A DNA stretch of 64,000 bases from Oceaniovalibus guishaninsula JLT2003 (GCF_000299575.1 NZ_AMGO01000054.1:1-64000); one strand, 5' to 3'. Counted from the stretch's first letter, positions 8,736 to 18,903 are shown. Program-made: numbers and translations. Notes: generated by a model from the sequence alone, not told the origin.

Positions 8736-9269
8736 ATGTCTCGTATCGGAAAACGCCCCGTCCCGCTTCCGTCGGGTGTCGAAGCGAAGATCAGCGGCCA
8801 GACGGTCGAGGTGAAGGGCCCCAAGGGCACCCGCAGCTTCACCGCGACCGACGATGTGACGCTCGCCATGCAGGACGGCGCCGTGTCGGTCACGCCGCGC
8901 GGCAAGTCCAAGCGCGCGCGCGAACAATGGGGCCTGTCGCGCACCGTCGTGAACAACCTCGTCACCGGCGTCTCGACCGGCTTTCGCAAGGAACTGGAAA
9001 TCCAGGGCGTCGGCTATCGCGCGCAGATGCAGGGCAATGTCCTGCGCCTGAACATCGGCCTGTCGCACGACGTCAACTTCGAAGTGCCGTCGGACGTGAC
9101 CGTCACCGCCCCCAAGCAGACCGAGATCGTGGTCGAGGGCATCGACGAACAGCGCGTCGGCCAGGTCGCCGCCAACATCCGCGACTGGCGCCGTCCCGAA
9201 CCCTACAAGGGCAAGGGCATCCGCTATAAGGGCGAATCCATCTTCCGCAAGGAAGGCAAGAAGAAGTAA
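8736..9269 (+). CDS. rplF: 50S ribosomal protein L6
   Basis: L6 (177 aa) lies near the stalk base and the sarcin-ricin loop. The ATG at 8736 gives the conserved start [15 protein letters not shown] with GAGGAGGGC about six bases before it; an upstream in-frame ATG inside rpsH is not used. The C-terminal signature appears as [14 protein letters not shown]. rplR follows after nine bases. Confidence 0.97.
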   Translation: MSRIGKRPVPLPSGVEAKISGQTVEVKGPKGTRSFTATDDVTLAMQDGAVSVTPRGKSKRAREQWGLSRTVVNNLVTGVSTGFRKELEIQGVGYRAQMQGNVLRLNIGLSHDVNFEVPSDVTVTAPKQTEIVVEGIDEQRVGQVAANIRDWRRPEPYKGKGIRYKGESIFRKEGKKK

Positions 9270-9278
9270 GGACCGGAC

Positions 9279-9638
9279 ATGGCCAACAGTAAACGGGATC
9301 TGTTCCTGAAGCGCCGTCTGCGCGTCCGGAACAAGCTGCGCAAGGTGAATGCCGGGCGTCCGCGCCTCAGCGTGCACCGCAGCAACAAGAACATCAGCGT
9401 CCAGCTGATCGACGACGTGAACGGCGTGACGCTCGCCTCGGCCTCCTCGCTCGAGAAGGAACTGGGCATCGTCGGCAAGAACAACGTCGAAGCCGCGGCG
9501 AAGGTCGGTCAGGCCATCGCCGAACGTGCTAGGGCCGCAGGCGTCGAAGCCGCCTATTTCGACCGCGGCGGCTTCCTGTTCCACGGCAAGGTCAAGGCCC
9601 TTGCCGAAGCCGCGCGCGAGGGCGGGCTCAAGCTGTAA
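9279..9638 (+). CDS. rplR: 50S ribosomal protein L18
   Basis: L18 (119 aa) carries 5S rRNA into the central protuberance together with L5. The Arg/Lys-rich N-terminus is followed by [20 protein letters not shown], and the C-terminal half contains [23 protein letters not shown] 141-base gap follows before rpsE, longer than usual within a spc operon. Confidence 0.97.
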   Translation: MANSKRDLFLKRRLRVRNKLRKVNAGRPRLSVHRSNKNISVQLIDDVNGVTLASASSLEKELGIVGKNNVEAAAKVGQAIAERARAAGVEAAYFDRGGFLFHGKVKALAEAAREGGLKL

Positions 9639-9689
9639 GGACAGGGCCCTGGGGATCGGCCGGATCGCCGGGGACGAACCGAAGATGCA

Positions 9690-9706
9690 GGCGGCACGCT
9701 GCCGCC
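9690..9706 (+). promoter_or_regulatory. Hairpin in the long rplR-rpsE gap
   Basis: GGCGGCA (9690-9696) pairs with TGCCGCC (9700-9706) around a 3-base loop, in the middle of the 141-base space between rplR and rpsE. No T-run follows and no clear promoter was seen in the gap. It may be a processing or stabilising structure. Confidence 0.35.
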
Positions 9707-9779
9707 TCGATGATCCGGGGGCATCCGCCCACCAAGGATCGAGACCACACCGCCCGACGGGCACAGATCAGGAGCCGAC

Positions 9780-10358
9780 ATGGCCAGAGACGACAACAGA
9801 GGCGGCGGTCGCGGCCGCCGCGACGAGACGCCCGAATTCGCCGACCGCCTGGTCGCGATCAACCGCGTCAGCAAGACCGTCAAGGGCGGCAAGCGCTTCG
9901 GCTTCGCGGCGCTGGTCGTCGTGGGCGATCAGCGCGGCCGCGTCGGCTTCGGCAAGGGCAAGGCCAAGGAAGTCCCCGAGGCGATCCGCAAGGCCGGCGA
10001 AGCCGCCAAGCGCAACATGATCCGCGTGCCGCTGCGCGACGGCCGCACGCTGCACCACGACACCCACGGCCGCCACGGTGCCGGCAAGGTGTTCATGCGC
10101 ACCGCTCCGCAGGGCACCGGCATCATCGCCGGCGGCCCGATGCGCGCCGTGTTCGAGATGCTGGGCGTTCAGGACGTGGTGGCGAAATCCATCGGGTCGC
10201 AGAACCCCTACAACATGATCCGCGCCACGCTCGACGGTTTGGTGAACGAGGCCAGCCCCCGTTCCGTCGCCCAGCGCCGCGGCAAGAAGGTCGCCGACAT
10301 CCTGCCCAAGCGCGAGGATGCCACCCATTCGTCCGACCAGGTAGCCGAGGAGGCCTGA
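9780..10358 (+). CDS. rpsE: 30S ribosomal protein S5
   Basis: S5 (192 aa) acts in decoding accuracy and mRNA unwinding. It shows [21 protein letters not shown], the glycine-rich [18 protein letters not shown] and the second-domain segment [16 protein letters not shown] short Arg/Gly-rich N-terminal extension precedes the core. rpmD follows after four bases. Confidence 0.97.
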   Translation: MARDDNRGGGRGRRDETPEFADRLVAINRVSKTVKGGKRFGFAALVVVGDQRGRVGFGKGKAKEVPEAIRKAGEAAKRNMIRVPLRDGRTLHHDTHGRHGAGKVFMRTAPQGTGIIAGGPMRAVFEMLGVQDVVAKSIGSQNPYNMIRATLDGLVNEASPRSVAQRRGKKVADILPKREDATHSSDQVAEEA

Positions 10359-10362
10359 TCCC

Positions 10363-10548
10363 ATGGCAACAATCGTCGTCAAGCAGATCGGCAGCCCGAT
10401 CCGCCGTCCGAAGATCCAGCGCGCCACGCTGAAGGGTCTGGGCCTGAACAAGATGCACCGCACGCGCGAACTGGAAGACACGCCCAGCGTCCGCGGCATG
10501 GTCAACTCCATCCCCCACCTCGTCACGATCGTCGAGGAAAAGGGCTGA
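10363..10548 (+). CDS. rpmD: 50S ribosomal protein L30
   Basis: L30 (61 aa) is a small large-subunit protein. The sequence has [20 protein letters not shown] and the conserved [14 protein letters not shown]. In most bacteria rplO follows directly. Here a strong terminator comes next, then two reverse-strand genes, and rplO resumes about 2.2 kb later. Confidence 0.97.
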   Translation: MATIVVKQIGSPIRRPKIQRATLKGLGLNKMHRTRELEDTPSVRGMVNSIPHLVTIVEEKG

Positions 10549-10574
10549 CACCGGCCCTTCGCGCAGTCACGGAC

Positions 10575-10600
10575 ATACCCCGCTTCGGCGGGGTATTTTC
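10575..10600 (+). terminator. Intrinsic terminator after rpmD
   Basis: A perfect 9-bp stem (10575-10583 with 10588-10596) closes a TTCG loop and runs into TTTTC, 26 bases after the rpmD stop. It ends the rpmC-rpmD segment. It also lies just past the stop codon of the converging glycosyltransferase gene, where the hairpin may act from the other side, although no T-run follows on that strand. Confidence 0.75.
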
Positions 10601-10602
10601 GT

Positions 10603-11661
10603 TCAGGCCCGCGTTTCCCGCTGCCGCGCCATTCCCATCTCGATCAGCCGCAGCACCTTGTCGATATCGGCGACATAGCCGCCGTCGCGCTTGACGGCGA
10701 CGGTCGTGGCCATCAGGCCGGGCGTGCCGTTGACGTAATCGGCGGCGACGTTGTTGAAACGGTCGGCGGGGTTGACGATGACGTGCACCGCATCCTCGCG
10801 CGAGGCGAGGAAGACGTTCATCCAGTGGCTTCCTTCCATCGATACCGTCACCGGCGCATTGCCCGCCGCCGCCCAGATGCCGCGCAGATCGTCGCTCGTG
10901 TCGGTGATTGCGAAACCGCGTGCCGCCAGCGCATCGGCCAGCGCGTCCTCGTTCAGCAGAACCCTGTCGGTTCCCGTCCGCCCGCGCCGCAGGAACACCC
11001 CCGCGACCCCGGCATCGCCCGCGATCGCCCGGACTTCCGCCCGCAGCCGTGCAAGCCGTGCCGCGCGCCCGGTATTCTGCCCGATATCGCGGCAATAGGA
11101 CAGCGTGTCGAATTGCACGAAATCCGCCTGAACCCGATCGATGCCCAGCAACTCGACATATTGCCTTGCATGCGGCCAGCCGGGGTTCACCGGTAGATAC
11201 AGATCCTCGTCCGGCCGCCGCAGCAGCCGGGTAGTCAGCGCATCCGTCACCCAGTGACCGAAATACCGCTGCGCCACCGGGATCGCGGCGAAAAACCCCT
11301 TTTCGCGCCGCTCGATCCTGGCCGTCAGAAGGTCGCGATAGCGGATCGGCCCATAGCGCGCGAAGGCGTCCAGCCCGCTGAAGAACCCGAAAGGGGTGGC
11401 CAGCACATCCTTCAGCACATAGCGGATCGTCGCCTGATGCGTCACCGCGCCCCCGTCCACCCGCTGCCATTCTTCGGCGACGCTCCGGCCCTCGTCGGCG
11501 CCGGTCGGCAGCGCGCGATCCTCGGGCAGCGTCAGCACCGCCCCCGTGTGCCGCCGCTCGGCGGGATGTTCCTCGATCACCTCGACGGCGGCGGCGTCCA
11601 GCCCCCGCATGGGCCGCAGCCGCTTGGCGACCTGACCCAGAATCGGCAGGCAGCGGTTCAT
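10603..11661 (-). CDS. GT61-like glycosyltransferase (DUF563)
   Basis: A 352-aa protein without signal peptide or membrane segment that resembles glycosyltransferase family 61 (DUF563, capsular-polysaccharide-type). Features are YFGHWVTDAL near the middle, a VFLRRG segment after it, and VSMEGSHWMNVFLAS in the C-terminal part, where this family usually carries a conserved His/Gly motif. Donor and acceptor are unknown. GGAGAG lies about six bases before the ATG. Together with the TylF-like gene upstream on the same strand, it interrupts the ribosomal operon between rpmD and rplO; the two may modify a surface glycan. Confidence 0.7.
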   Translation of the reverse strand: MNRCLPILGQVAKRLRPMRGLDAAAVEVIEEHPAERRHTGAVLTLPEDRALPTGADEGRSVAEEWQRVDGGAVTHQATIRYVLKDVLATPFGFFSGLDAFARYGPIRYRDLLTARIERREKGFFAAIPVAQRYFGHWVTDALTTRLLRRPDEDLYLPVNPGWPHARQYVELLGIDRVQADFVQFDTLSYCRDIGQNTGRAARLARLRAEVRAIAGDAGVAGVFLRRGRTGTDRVLLNEDALADALAARGFAITDTSDDLRGIWAAAGNAPVTVSMEGSHWMNVFLASREDAVHVIVNPADRFNNVAADYVNGTPGLMATTVAVKRDGGYVADIDKVLRLIEMGMARQRETRA

Positions 11662-11769
11662 GACTCTCTCCGGTAAAGGCGCCGCGTCGCAGCCTTGCCG
11701 GTCTAGATCAATCGAATTGGGGCGCGGATCAAGCGGTTCGGAGTCAATCGGTTAACAGCGCGCAAACCG

Positions 11770-12519
11770 TCAGGGGATGCGGAACACCGTCGCCCCGCCG
11801 GCGCGGCGGTCGTCGATTAACGCGATGTCCGGCCGGTCGGCCAGAAATTCGTTCACGGCAAGGCGACACCCCTCGAAGGATTGGTAATCGTCGATCTGAA
11901 CCCAACCCCCCGGCGCCATACGCGGCACGAACGTGTTCAGCACCAGCTTGACCGGCGCATAGAAGTCGCAATCGACATGCAGGAAGGCGATCTGCCGAAC
12001 ATCCGCCACGGGCAGCGTGTCGTCGAACCAGCCGCGATGCACCGTGACGCGATCCATCGCCGCGCCGACCTTGCGCAGCACCGCCATCACCCGGCGGGGG
12101 CTGCCGACCACATCGCCCACCCAGACCGCCGCGCCCTCGCCATCCTCGTCGGTCGCCTGCGGCAATCCTTCCCAGGCATCGAACAGATGCACCCGGCGGC
12201 TTTCGTCGTGGCGCGCGGCATAGGCCATGATCGCGGCGGTGCCGCCGTCCAGAACGCCGCATTCCACGAAATCGCCGGGGACGCCTTCGGCGATCAGGGC
12301 CGTCGTGCGGTCGAGGATGGAATCCTGCCGCTTCTGCGAGACCTGCGTATAGGGCCAAACCGTCTGGAACGGCTCCTCCTTGCGGGCCTTGCCCCGCAGA
12401 AGCCGCTTGCGCACCCCCCGCGCATAGGGGTGCAGGGCCTTGGGAAGCATGCGTCGCAGCAGCCTGTAGGATTGCGCCGGGGCATCGCCCGAAACCTTGT
12501 CGAAATTGCGGTCGTCCAA
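11770..12519 (-). CDS. TylF/macrocin-O-methyltransferase-like protein
   Basis: A 249-aa SAM methyltransferase of the TylF type. It has FVECGVLDGGTAAIM as SAM motif (about residues 84-98), VHLFDAWEGLP, HVDCDFYAP (about 181-189) with the metal-binding Asp pair, and QIDDYQSFEGCR, all typical of the family. Such enzymes O-methylate sugars in polysaccharides or natural products; the substrate is unknown. I chose the TTG at 12519 because CGGAG lies about nine bases upstream and the codons further upstream look non-coding; an ATG at 12627 would add 36 residues. It is co-directional with the GT61-like gene, 108 bases apart. Confidence 0.7.
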   Translation of the reverse strand: MDDRNFDKVSGDAPAQSYRLLRRMLPKALHPYARGVRKRLLRGKARKEEPFQTVWPYTQVSQKRQDSILDRTTALIAEGVPGDFVECGVLDGGTAAIMAYAARHDESRRVHLFDAWEGLPQATDEDGEGAAVWVGDVVGSPRRVMAVLRKVGAAMDRVTVHRGWFDDTLPVADVRQIAFLHVDCDFYAPVKLVLNTFVPRMAPGGWVQIDDYQSFEGCRLAVNEFLADRPDIALIDDRRAGGATVFRIP

Positions 12520-12675
12520 AGGAAATCTCCGCTCGGTGCGTGAATGTGTATGCGGTCGGCGGGCAGGGGGATTCTGTCGATAACCGGAATGTGTTCGATA
12601 CCAGCACGGGCGCGTCCCGTCTGGCAAGCGCCGCTGTCCCTGCCGATCCCGTGGCGGGCGCCCTTCGGCACCGCC

Positions 12676-12704
12676 TTGTCACGTTCCGCCTTGCGGTCTA
12701 TACG
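12676..12704 (+). promoter_or_regulatory. Promoter for rplO-secY-adk
   Basis: TTGTCA (12676-12681) and TATACG (12699-12704) are separated by exactly 17 bases, about 80 bases before the rplO start codon. This is a good sigma-70-like promoter on the forward strand, just downstream of the inserted reverse-strand genes. It would restart expression of the second half of the spc operon. Confidence 0.6.
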
Positions 12705-12786
12705 CCGCGGGTCCGCACGGACTCGTATCATGCCGCGTCCGCCCCATCCCGCTCGCGGGGCGCGTCCGGCCCACAGGAGAGCGACG

Positions 12787-13263
12787 ATGAAACTGAACGA
12801 ACTTCACGACAATCCCGGCGCCGCCAAGAAGCGGATGCGCGTCGGCCGCGGCCCCGGTTCGGGCAAGGGCAAGACTGCCGGTCGCGGCGTCAAGGGCCAG
12901 AAATCCCGCTCGGGCGTGGCGATCAACGGCTACGAGGGCGGCCAGATGCCGCTTTATCAGCGTCTGCCCAAGCGCGGCTTCAACAAGCCCAACCGCAAGC
13001 AATACGCCGTCGTCAATCTGGGCCTGATCCAGAAATTCATCGACGCCGGCAAGCTGGGCGCCGAAATCACCGAGACCGAGCTTGTCGATAGCGGCCTGAT
13101 CCGCCGGCGCCGCGACGGTATCCGCGTGCTGTCCAAGGGCGACCTGACCACCGCCGTCACGCTGACCGTCACCGGCGCCAGCAAGTCGGCGATCGAGGCC
13201 GTGGAAAAGGCGGGCGGCACCCTGACCGTCACGGCCCCGGCCAGCGCGGCGGCCGCCGAGTGA
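12787..13263 (+). CDS. rplO: 50S ribosomal protein L15
   Basis: L15 (158 aa) is a late-assembly protein. The start [22 protein letters not shown] and the glycine-rich [18 protein letters not shown] region are typical, as is [25 protein letters not shown] lies about eight bases before the ATG; the longer upstream readings in this frame are non-coding. It now heads a separate unit with secY and adk. Confidence 0.97.
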   Translation: MKLNELHDNPGAAKKRMRVGRGPGSGKGKTAGRGVKGQKSRSGVAINGYEGGQMPLYQRLPKRGFNKPNRKQYAVVNLGLIQKFIDAGKLGAEITETELVDSGLIRRRRDGIRVLSKGDLTTAVTLTVTGASKSAIEAVEKAGGTLTVTAPASAAAAE

Positions 13264-13369
13264 CGGGCGGCGGGCGGCGACACGTCCGCCCGCCTTCGTC
13301 TTACGGGTTTTCACACGCCGCGCGTCCCTCCGGGGGATGGCGCGGCGTCCTGCTTGAAAGAGACCGATA

Positions 13370-14754
<1,385 letters not shown>

Positions 14755-14758
<4 letters not shown>

Positions 14759-15420
14759 ACATCATCCTTCTTGGACCGCCGGGGGCGGGCAAGGGAACGC
14801 AGGCGCGCATCCTGGTCGAACAGCGCGGCATGACGCAGCTTTCCACCGGCGACATGCTGCGCGAGGCGCGGACATCGGGCACTGAAATGGGCCACCGCGT
14901 CGCCGCGATCATGGATTCGGGCCAGCTCGTCACCGACGAGATCGTCATCGGCCTGATCGAGGAACGGATGCGCGACGATCAGGGCGGCGGCTTCATCTTC
15001 GACGGCTTTCCGCGCACGCTGGCGCAGGCCGACGCGCTCGAGGCGCTGCTGGATCGCACCGGAAACCATCTCGACGCCGTCATCGCGATGGAAGTCGACG
15101 ATTCCGCCCTCGTCCAGCGCATCACCGCCCGGTCCACCTGCGGCCAGTGCGGCGAGGTCTATAACGACATCACCCGCCCCCAGCCCGCCGACGGCAAGTG
15201 CATCAATTGCGGCGCCTCCGATTTCCGCCGCCGCGCCGACGACACCGAAGAGGCGCTGAAAACCCGGCTGATGGAGTATTACAAGAAGACATCGACCCTG
15301 ATCGGCTATTACCACTGCAAGGGCACCCTGCGCCCCATCGACGGCCTCGCCCCGATGGCCGACGTCGCCGAGAGGATCGCGGCGATTCTTGACGAAACCC
15401 GGCAGCCCGCATCCGCTTGA
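14755..15420 (+). CDS. adk: Adenylate kinase with zinc-type lid
   Basis: Adenylate kinase (221 aa) makes two ADP from ATP and AMP. The P-loop GPPGAGKGT is at residues 7-15, with FDGFPRT for AMP binding near residue 82. The LID domain is the long form and has four cysteines in two C-x2-C pairs (C129, C132, C149, C152), the structural zinc site known from Gram-positive enzymes and some alphaproteobacteria. The start codon overlaps the secY stop. Confidence 0.97.
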
Positions 15421-15592
15421 CGCCCGGGCGAATCTCCTCTAATGGCCACCATCCCGTTAGGGAATGGTGAATGCAGGGGTCGCGCCCCGCCGCCGCATCT
15501 CGAACCAGCACCGGCCCGTGGCGACCGCCTCGGGCCTGCGTTGTGAAAAAAGGGCCTGGCATCACGGGCCCGCAACGAAAGGAAGATACCTC

Positions 15593-15961
15593 TTGGCACG
15601 TATCGCCGGGGTCAACATCCCCACCGCAAAACGGGTCCCCGTGGCCCTGACCTACATCACCGGTATCGGTCCCAGCGCCGCGCGCACGATCTGCGACGCG
15701 ACCGGTATCGACCAGTCGCGCCGGGTGAACGAACTCAGCGATGCCGAGGTTCTGAAGGTTCGCGAATATATCGACGAAAACCTGACGGTCGAGGGCGATC
15801 TGCGCCGCGAGACCCAGATGAACATCAAGCGCCTGATGGATCTGGGCTGCTACCGGGGTCTGCGTCATCGCCGCAACCTGCCGGTTCGCGGCCAGCGCAC
15901 CCATACCAACGCACGCACGCGCAAGGGCCCCGCGAAGGCCATCGCCGGCAAGAAGAAATAG
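15593..15961 (+). CDS. rpsM: 30S ribosomal protein S13, TTG start
   Basis: S13 (122 aa) contacts the P-site tRNA and 23S rRNA. The conserved N-terminus ([21 protein letters not shown]) follows directly on a TTG codon at 15593, with AAAGGAAG eight to ten bases upstream. The nearest in-frame ATG (15464) would add 43 residues with no S13 character. The C-terminus has the usual [20 protein letters not shown] region. A UUG start for a ribosomal protein could hold down its translation rate. Confidence 0.93.
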   Translation: MARIAGVNIPTAKRVPVALTYITGIGPSAARTICDATGIDQSRRVNELSDAEVLKVREYIDENLTVEGDLRRETQMNIKRLMDLGCYRGLRHRRNLPVRGQRTHTNARTRKGPAKAIAGKKK

Positions 15962-15976
15962 AGGAGGGCTTTCGAC

Positions 15977-16366
15977 ATGGCACGCGATACGCGCCGCACC
16001 AAGAAGAAGGTCTCCAAGAACATCGCCGCCGGCGTTGCTCATGTGAATTCCTCGTTCAACAACACCAAGATCCTGATTTCCGATGTGCAGGGCAACGCCA
16101 TTTCCTGGTCGTCCGCCGGCACCTGCGGTTTCAAGGGATCGCGTAAATCCACCCCCTATGCCGCCCAGATGGCGGCCGAGGATGCCGGCCGCAAGGCGCA
16201 GGAACACGGTGTCCGCACCCTCGAGGTCGAGGTTCAGGGGCCGGGTTCGGGCCGCGAAAGCGCCCTGCGCGCGCTGGCTGCTGCCGGGTTCAACATCACG
16301 TCGATCCGCGACGTGACGCCGATGGCGCATAACGGCTGCCGCCCGCCCAAGCGCCGCCGCGTCTGA
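15977..16366 (+). CDS. rpsK: 30S ribosomal protein S11
   Basis: S11 (129 aa) lies on the 30S platform near the mRNA exit. It has [19 protein letters not shown], the signature [16 protein letters not shown] and a C-terminal [18 protein letters not shown]. It follows rpsM by 15 bases with a GAGGAGGG ribosome-binding site. A long hairpin separates it from rpoA. Confidence 0.97.
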   Translation: MARDTRRTKKKVSKNIAAGVAHVNSSFNNTKILISDVQGNAISWSSAGTCGFKGSRKSTPYAAQMAAEDAGRKAQEHGVRTLEVEVQGPGSGRESALRALAAAGFNITSIRDVTPMAHNGCRPPKRRRV

Positions 16367-16382
16367 CGTTCCTGTTCCTGGA

Positions 16383-16416
16383 CGGGCCGTGCCGACCGCT
16401 GGTCAGGCGCGGCCCG
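16383..16416 (+). promoter_or_regulatory. Long hairpin between rpsK and rpoA
   Basis: Bases 16383-16397 pair with 16401-16416 to give about 15 base pairs, including one T-G wobble and one single-A bulge, with a 3-base loop (16398-16400). The sequence after it (CCCTTGTCGTTTTC) has a delayed, imperfect T-run. This may attenuate transcription between S11 and RNA polymerase alpha, or protect the upstream mRNA. Confidence 0.5.
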
Positions 16417-16485
16417 CCCTTGTCGTTTTCAACCTCGGGTGCGGATCGTCGGCATGGGCCGTCCGCAGGAATTGAGGAGACACAC

Positions 16486-17502
16486 ATGCTTCACAAGAAC
16501 TGGCAGGAACTGATCAAGCCGACGCAACTGGTGGTCAAGCCCGGCAACGACCGCCAGCGTCAGGCGACGGTCATCGCCGAACCGCTGGAACGCGGCTTCG
16601 GCCTGACGCTCGGCAACGCGCTGCGCCGGGTGCTGATGTCGTCGCTTCAGGGCGCCGCCATCACCGCCGTCCAGATCGACAACGTCCTGCACGAATTCAG
16701 CTCGGTCGCCGGCGTCCGCGAGGACGTGACCGACATCGTCCTGAACCTCAAGGGCGTGGCGCTGCGGATGGATGTGGACGGGCCCAAGCGCATCTCGATT
16801 TCCGCCAAGGGGCCGGCCGTCGTGACCGCCGGCGACATTTCCGTCACCAACGGGATCGAGGTTCTGAACAAGGCCCATGTGATCTGCCACCTCGACGAGG
16901 GCGCGGATCTGTTCATGGAACTGACCGTCAACAGCGGCAAGGGCTATGTCAGCGCCGACAAGAACCGCCCCGAGGATGCGCCGATCGGCCTCATGCCCAT
17001 CGACGCCATCTATTCGCCGGTGCGCAAGGTCAGCTATGACGTGCAGCCCACCCGCGAGGGGCAGGTTCTGGATTACGACAAGCTGACGCTCAAGCTGGAA
17101 ACCGACGGCTCGATCACCCCCGACGATGCCGTGGCCTATGCCGCGCGGATCATCCAGGACCAGCTCTCGATCTTCGTCAACTTCGACGAACCCGAAAGCG
17201 CCAGCCGCTCGGACGAAGACAGCGGCCTCGAATTCAACCCGCTTCTGCTCAAGAAGGTGGACGAGCTGGAGCTTTCGGTCCGGTCGGCCAACTGCCTCAA
17301 GAACGACAACATCGTCTATATCGGCGATCTGATCCAGAAGACCGAGGCCGAGATGCTGCGCACGCCGAACTTCGGCCGCAAGTCCCTGAACGAGATCAAG
17401 GAAGTGCTGTCGGGCATGGGGCTGCACCTCGGCATGGACGTGGAAGAATGGCCCCCCGAGAATATCGAGGATCTGGCCAAGAAGTTCGAGGACAGCTTCT
17501 GA
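16486..17502 (+). CDS. rpoA: RNA polymerase subunit alpha
   Basis: Alpha (338 aa) dimerises to start RNA polymerase assembly, and its C-terminal domain contacts UP elements and activators. The N-terminal domain (about 1-230) has [20 protein letters not shown]. The C-terminal domain (about 250-320) has [15 protein letters not shown] and [16 protein letters not shown]. The ATG at 16486 gives the usual [12 protein letters not shown] start and has TGAGGAG about nine bases upstream; an in-frame ATG at 16420 is rejected. Confidence 0.98.
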   Translation: MLHKNWQELIKPTQLVVKPGNDRQRQATVIAEPLERGFGLTLGNALRRVLMSSLQGAAITAVQIDNVLHEFSSVAGVREDVTDIVLNLKGVALRMDVDGPKRISISAKGPAVVTAGDISVTNGIEVLNKAHVICHLDEGADLFMELTVNSGKGYVSADKNRPEDAPIGLMPIDAIYSPVRKVSYDVQPTREGQVLDYDKLTLKLETDGSITPDDAVAYAARIIQDQLSIFVNFDEPESASRSDEDSGLEFNPLLLKKVDELELSVRSANCLKNDNIVYIGDLIQKTEAEMLRTPNFGRKSLNEIKEVLSGMGLHLGMDVEEWPPENIEDLAKKFEDSF

Positions 17503-17530
17503 CCCTCTCCCGCAGGGGGGCACCGCCCCT

Positions 17531-17559
17531 CCTACGGGACTCTTACGGAAGTCTTACGG
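17531..17559 (+). repeat. Three tandem YTACGG repeats before rplQ
   Basis: Three related short motifs, CCTACGGG (17531), TCTTACGG (17541) and TCTTACGG (17552), recur at 10- and 11-base intervals, about one DNA helical turn apart, within the 140-base rpoA-rplQ gap. They could be a multi-site operator or promoter element. A GGGGC/GCCCC hairpin lies just before them near 17516-17529. Confidence 0.4.
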
Positions 17560-17642
17560 TTTGAATATGGGCAATCCCGCCCCAATGAAGCGGCAGACAC
17601 GCATCTGACCGCCGGACAAAGCACAAAAGAAGGACTGTGAAA

Positions 17643-18062
17643 ATGCGTCATGCCCGTGGCTATCGCCGCCTCAACCGCACCCACGAACACCGCAAGGCCA
17701 TGTTCGCCAACATGGCCGGATCGCTGATCGAACACGAGCAGATCAAGACCACGCTGCCCAAGGCGAAAGAGCTCAAGCGGATCATCGACAAGATCATAAC
17801 CCTCGGAAAACGCGGCGATCTTCACGCCCGTCGCCAGGCCGCCGCGCGTCTCAAGCAGGACATCCACGTGGCCAAGCTGTTCGAGGTTCTGGGCCCCCGC
17901 TATGCCGAACGCCAGGGCGGCTATGTCCGTGTCCTGAAGGCCGGTTTCCGCTATGGCGACATGGCTCCGATGGCCATTGTCGAACTGGTCGACCGCGACC
18001 GCGACGCCAAGGGCGCCGCCGACCGCGCCCGTCTGGAACAGGAAGAATCCTACGCCGAATAG
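17643..18062 (+). CDS. rplQ: 50S ribosomal protein L17
   Basis: L17 (139 aa) surrounds the tunnel exit. It starts [21 protein letters not shown] and has the typical [15 protein letters not shown] segment. An in-frame GTG at 17637 is two codons upstream, but AAGGA spaces correctly for the ATG at 17643. This is the last gene of the alpha operon and is followed by a long perfect inverted repeat. Confidence 0.97.
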   Translation: MRHARGYRRLNRTHEHRKAMFANMAGSLIEHEQIKTTLPKAKELKRIIDKIITLGKRGDLHARRQAAARLKQDIHVAKLFEVLGPRYAERQGGYVRVLKAGFRYGDMAPMAIVELVDRDRDAKGAADRARLEQEESYAE

Positions 18063-18071
18063 GCCACAATC

Positions 18072-18106
18072 TGCGAATATCCGCCCTTTTTCGGCGGATA
18101 TTCGCA
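18072..18106 (+). terminator. Perfect 14-bp inverted repeat after rplQ
   Basis: TGCGAATATCCGCC (18072-18085) and its exact reverse complement (18093-18106) flank a CTTTTTC loop, nine bases after the rplQ stop codon. The stem is long enough to stop transcription, but no T-run follows. It probably closes the ribosomal cluster and may separate it from the quorum-sensing genes. Confidence 0.6.
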
Positions 18107-18180
18107 CGGTTCCGCCAGCGTGCGCCGGATGCCGTAGCGTCATAAACCATTATGGGTTGTTGAACTAATTCGGCCGTTCC

Positions 18181-18193
18181 GCGCAAATTGCGC
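18181..18193. promoter_or_regulatory. Interrupted palindrome at the luxR start
   Basis: GCGCAAATTGCGC is symmetrical except for its central base and ends one base before the ATG at 18195. It occupies the place where a ribosome-binding site would be, and no Shine-Dalgarno sequence is visible there. It may be an operator controlling a short or leaderless transcript; no binding protein can be named. Confidence 0.35.
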
Positions 18194-18194
18194 C

Positions 18195-18806
18195 ATGTTG
18201 GATCGCGAACAATTCGACCGTGAATTGGACCGTCTCGGCGACCTCGCCGAAGCCGGTTATTTCCTCGCGCTGCACATCCGCTTCACGACGCCGGTGCTGC
18301 TTTACCAAACCTACAATCGGGACTGGTCCGACCACTACGCGGCCAACGGCTATGTGCTGCGCGACCCCATGACCGCGTGGTCGTTCACCAAGACCGGAAC
18401 GACCCGCTGGTCCGACAGCCGCATCCCCGATCCGTTCGGCATCTTCGACGAGGCGCGCCGCTTTGGCTTGCGCTATGGCGCGACAGTCTCGCTTGGTCCC
18501 ATCATGTCGCGGACCGTGGCCAGCCTGGCGCGGTCGGACCGCGAATTCACCGATGCCGAGATGAAGGCCATGTCCGCCGTTGTGGCCGCCCTGCACGATC
18601 TGGCCGAACCCACGGCGCGGCTGACCAAGGCGCAGATCGAGGCGCTGAAAATCGTGGCCGACGGCAATCGCCATGCCGCCGCCGCGGACATGCTGGGGAT
18701 CTCCGAAAGCGCGCTGAAGCTGCGTCTTGCCGGGGCCCGTGAAAGGCTGAGCGCGCGCACCACGGCCGAGGCTATCCAGCGCGCCAAGGACTATAATCTG
18801 CTTTGA
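18195..18806 (+). CDS. LuxR-type quorum-sensing regulator
   Basis: A 203-aa LuxR-family transcription factor. The N-terminal autoinducer-binding domain (about 1-135) has W44, Y48, D57, P58 and W72 at positions matching residues that contact acyl-homoserine lactone in TraR/LuxR. A C-terminal helix-turn-helix spans about 143-200 (LTKAQIEALKIVADGN to LGISESALKLRLAGARERL). The DNA-binding part is less canonical than usual, and the protein is short for the family. It is followed after 97 bases by a luxI-type gene, so the pair is probably a complete quorum-sensing circuit. The ligand is unknown. Confidence 0.88.
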   Translation: MLDREQFDRELDRLGDLAEAGYFLALHIRFTTPVLLYQTYNRDWSDHYAANGYVLRDPMTAWSFTKTGTTRWSDSRIPDPFGIFDEARRFGLRYGATVSLGPIMSRTVASLARSDREFTDAEMKAMSAVVAALHDLAEPTARLTKAQIEALKIVADGNRHAAAADMLGISESALKLRLAGARERLSARTTAEAIQRAKDYNLL

Positions 18807-18864
18807 ATTAGCGACGTTTTGTTAAGGAGTCTCGCGTATCGCTCGCCTGTAGATAGATTCAATT

Positions 18865-18881
18865 GCGGGGATTCTCCCTGC
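18865..18881 (+). promoter_or_regulatory. Dyad in the luxI leader
   Basis: GCGGGGA (18865-18871) pairs with TCCCTGC (18875-18881), with one G-T pair and a 3-base loop, 23 bases before the luxI start codon. It lies too close to the start to be an ordinary lux box at -42 and may be an RNA hairpin beside the CGGAGG ribosome-binding site. Confidence 0.25.
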
Positions 18882-18903
18882 TTGCAATCATCGGAGGCAC
18901 ATC

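Noticed and set aside
18865-18881. A classical lux box before luxI
   Set aside because: The dyad is too close to the start codon and does not match the usual 18-20 base lux box; listed only as a weak leader dyad.
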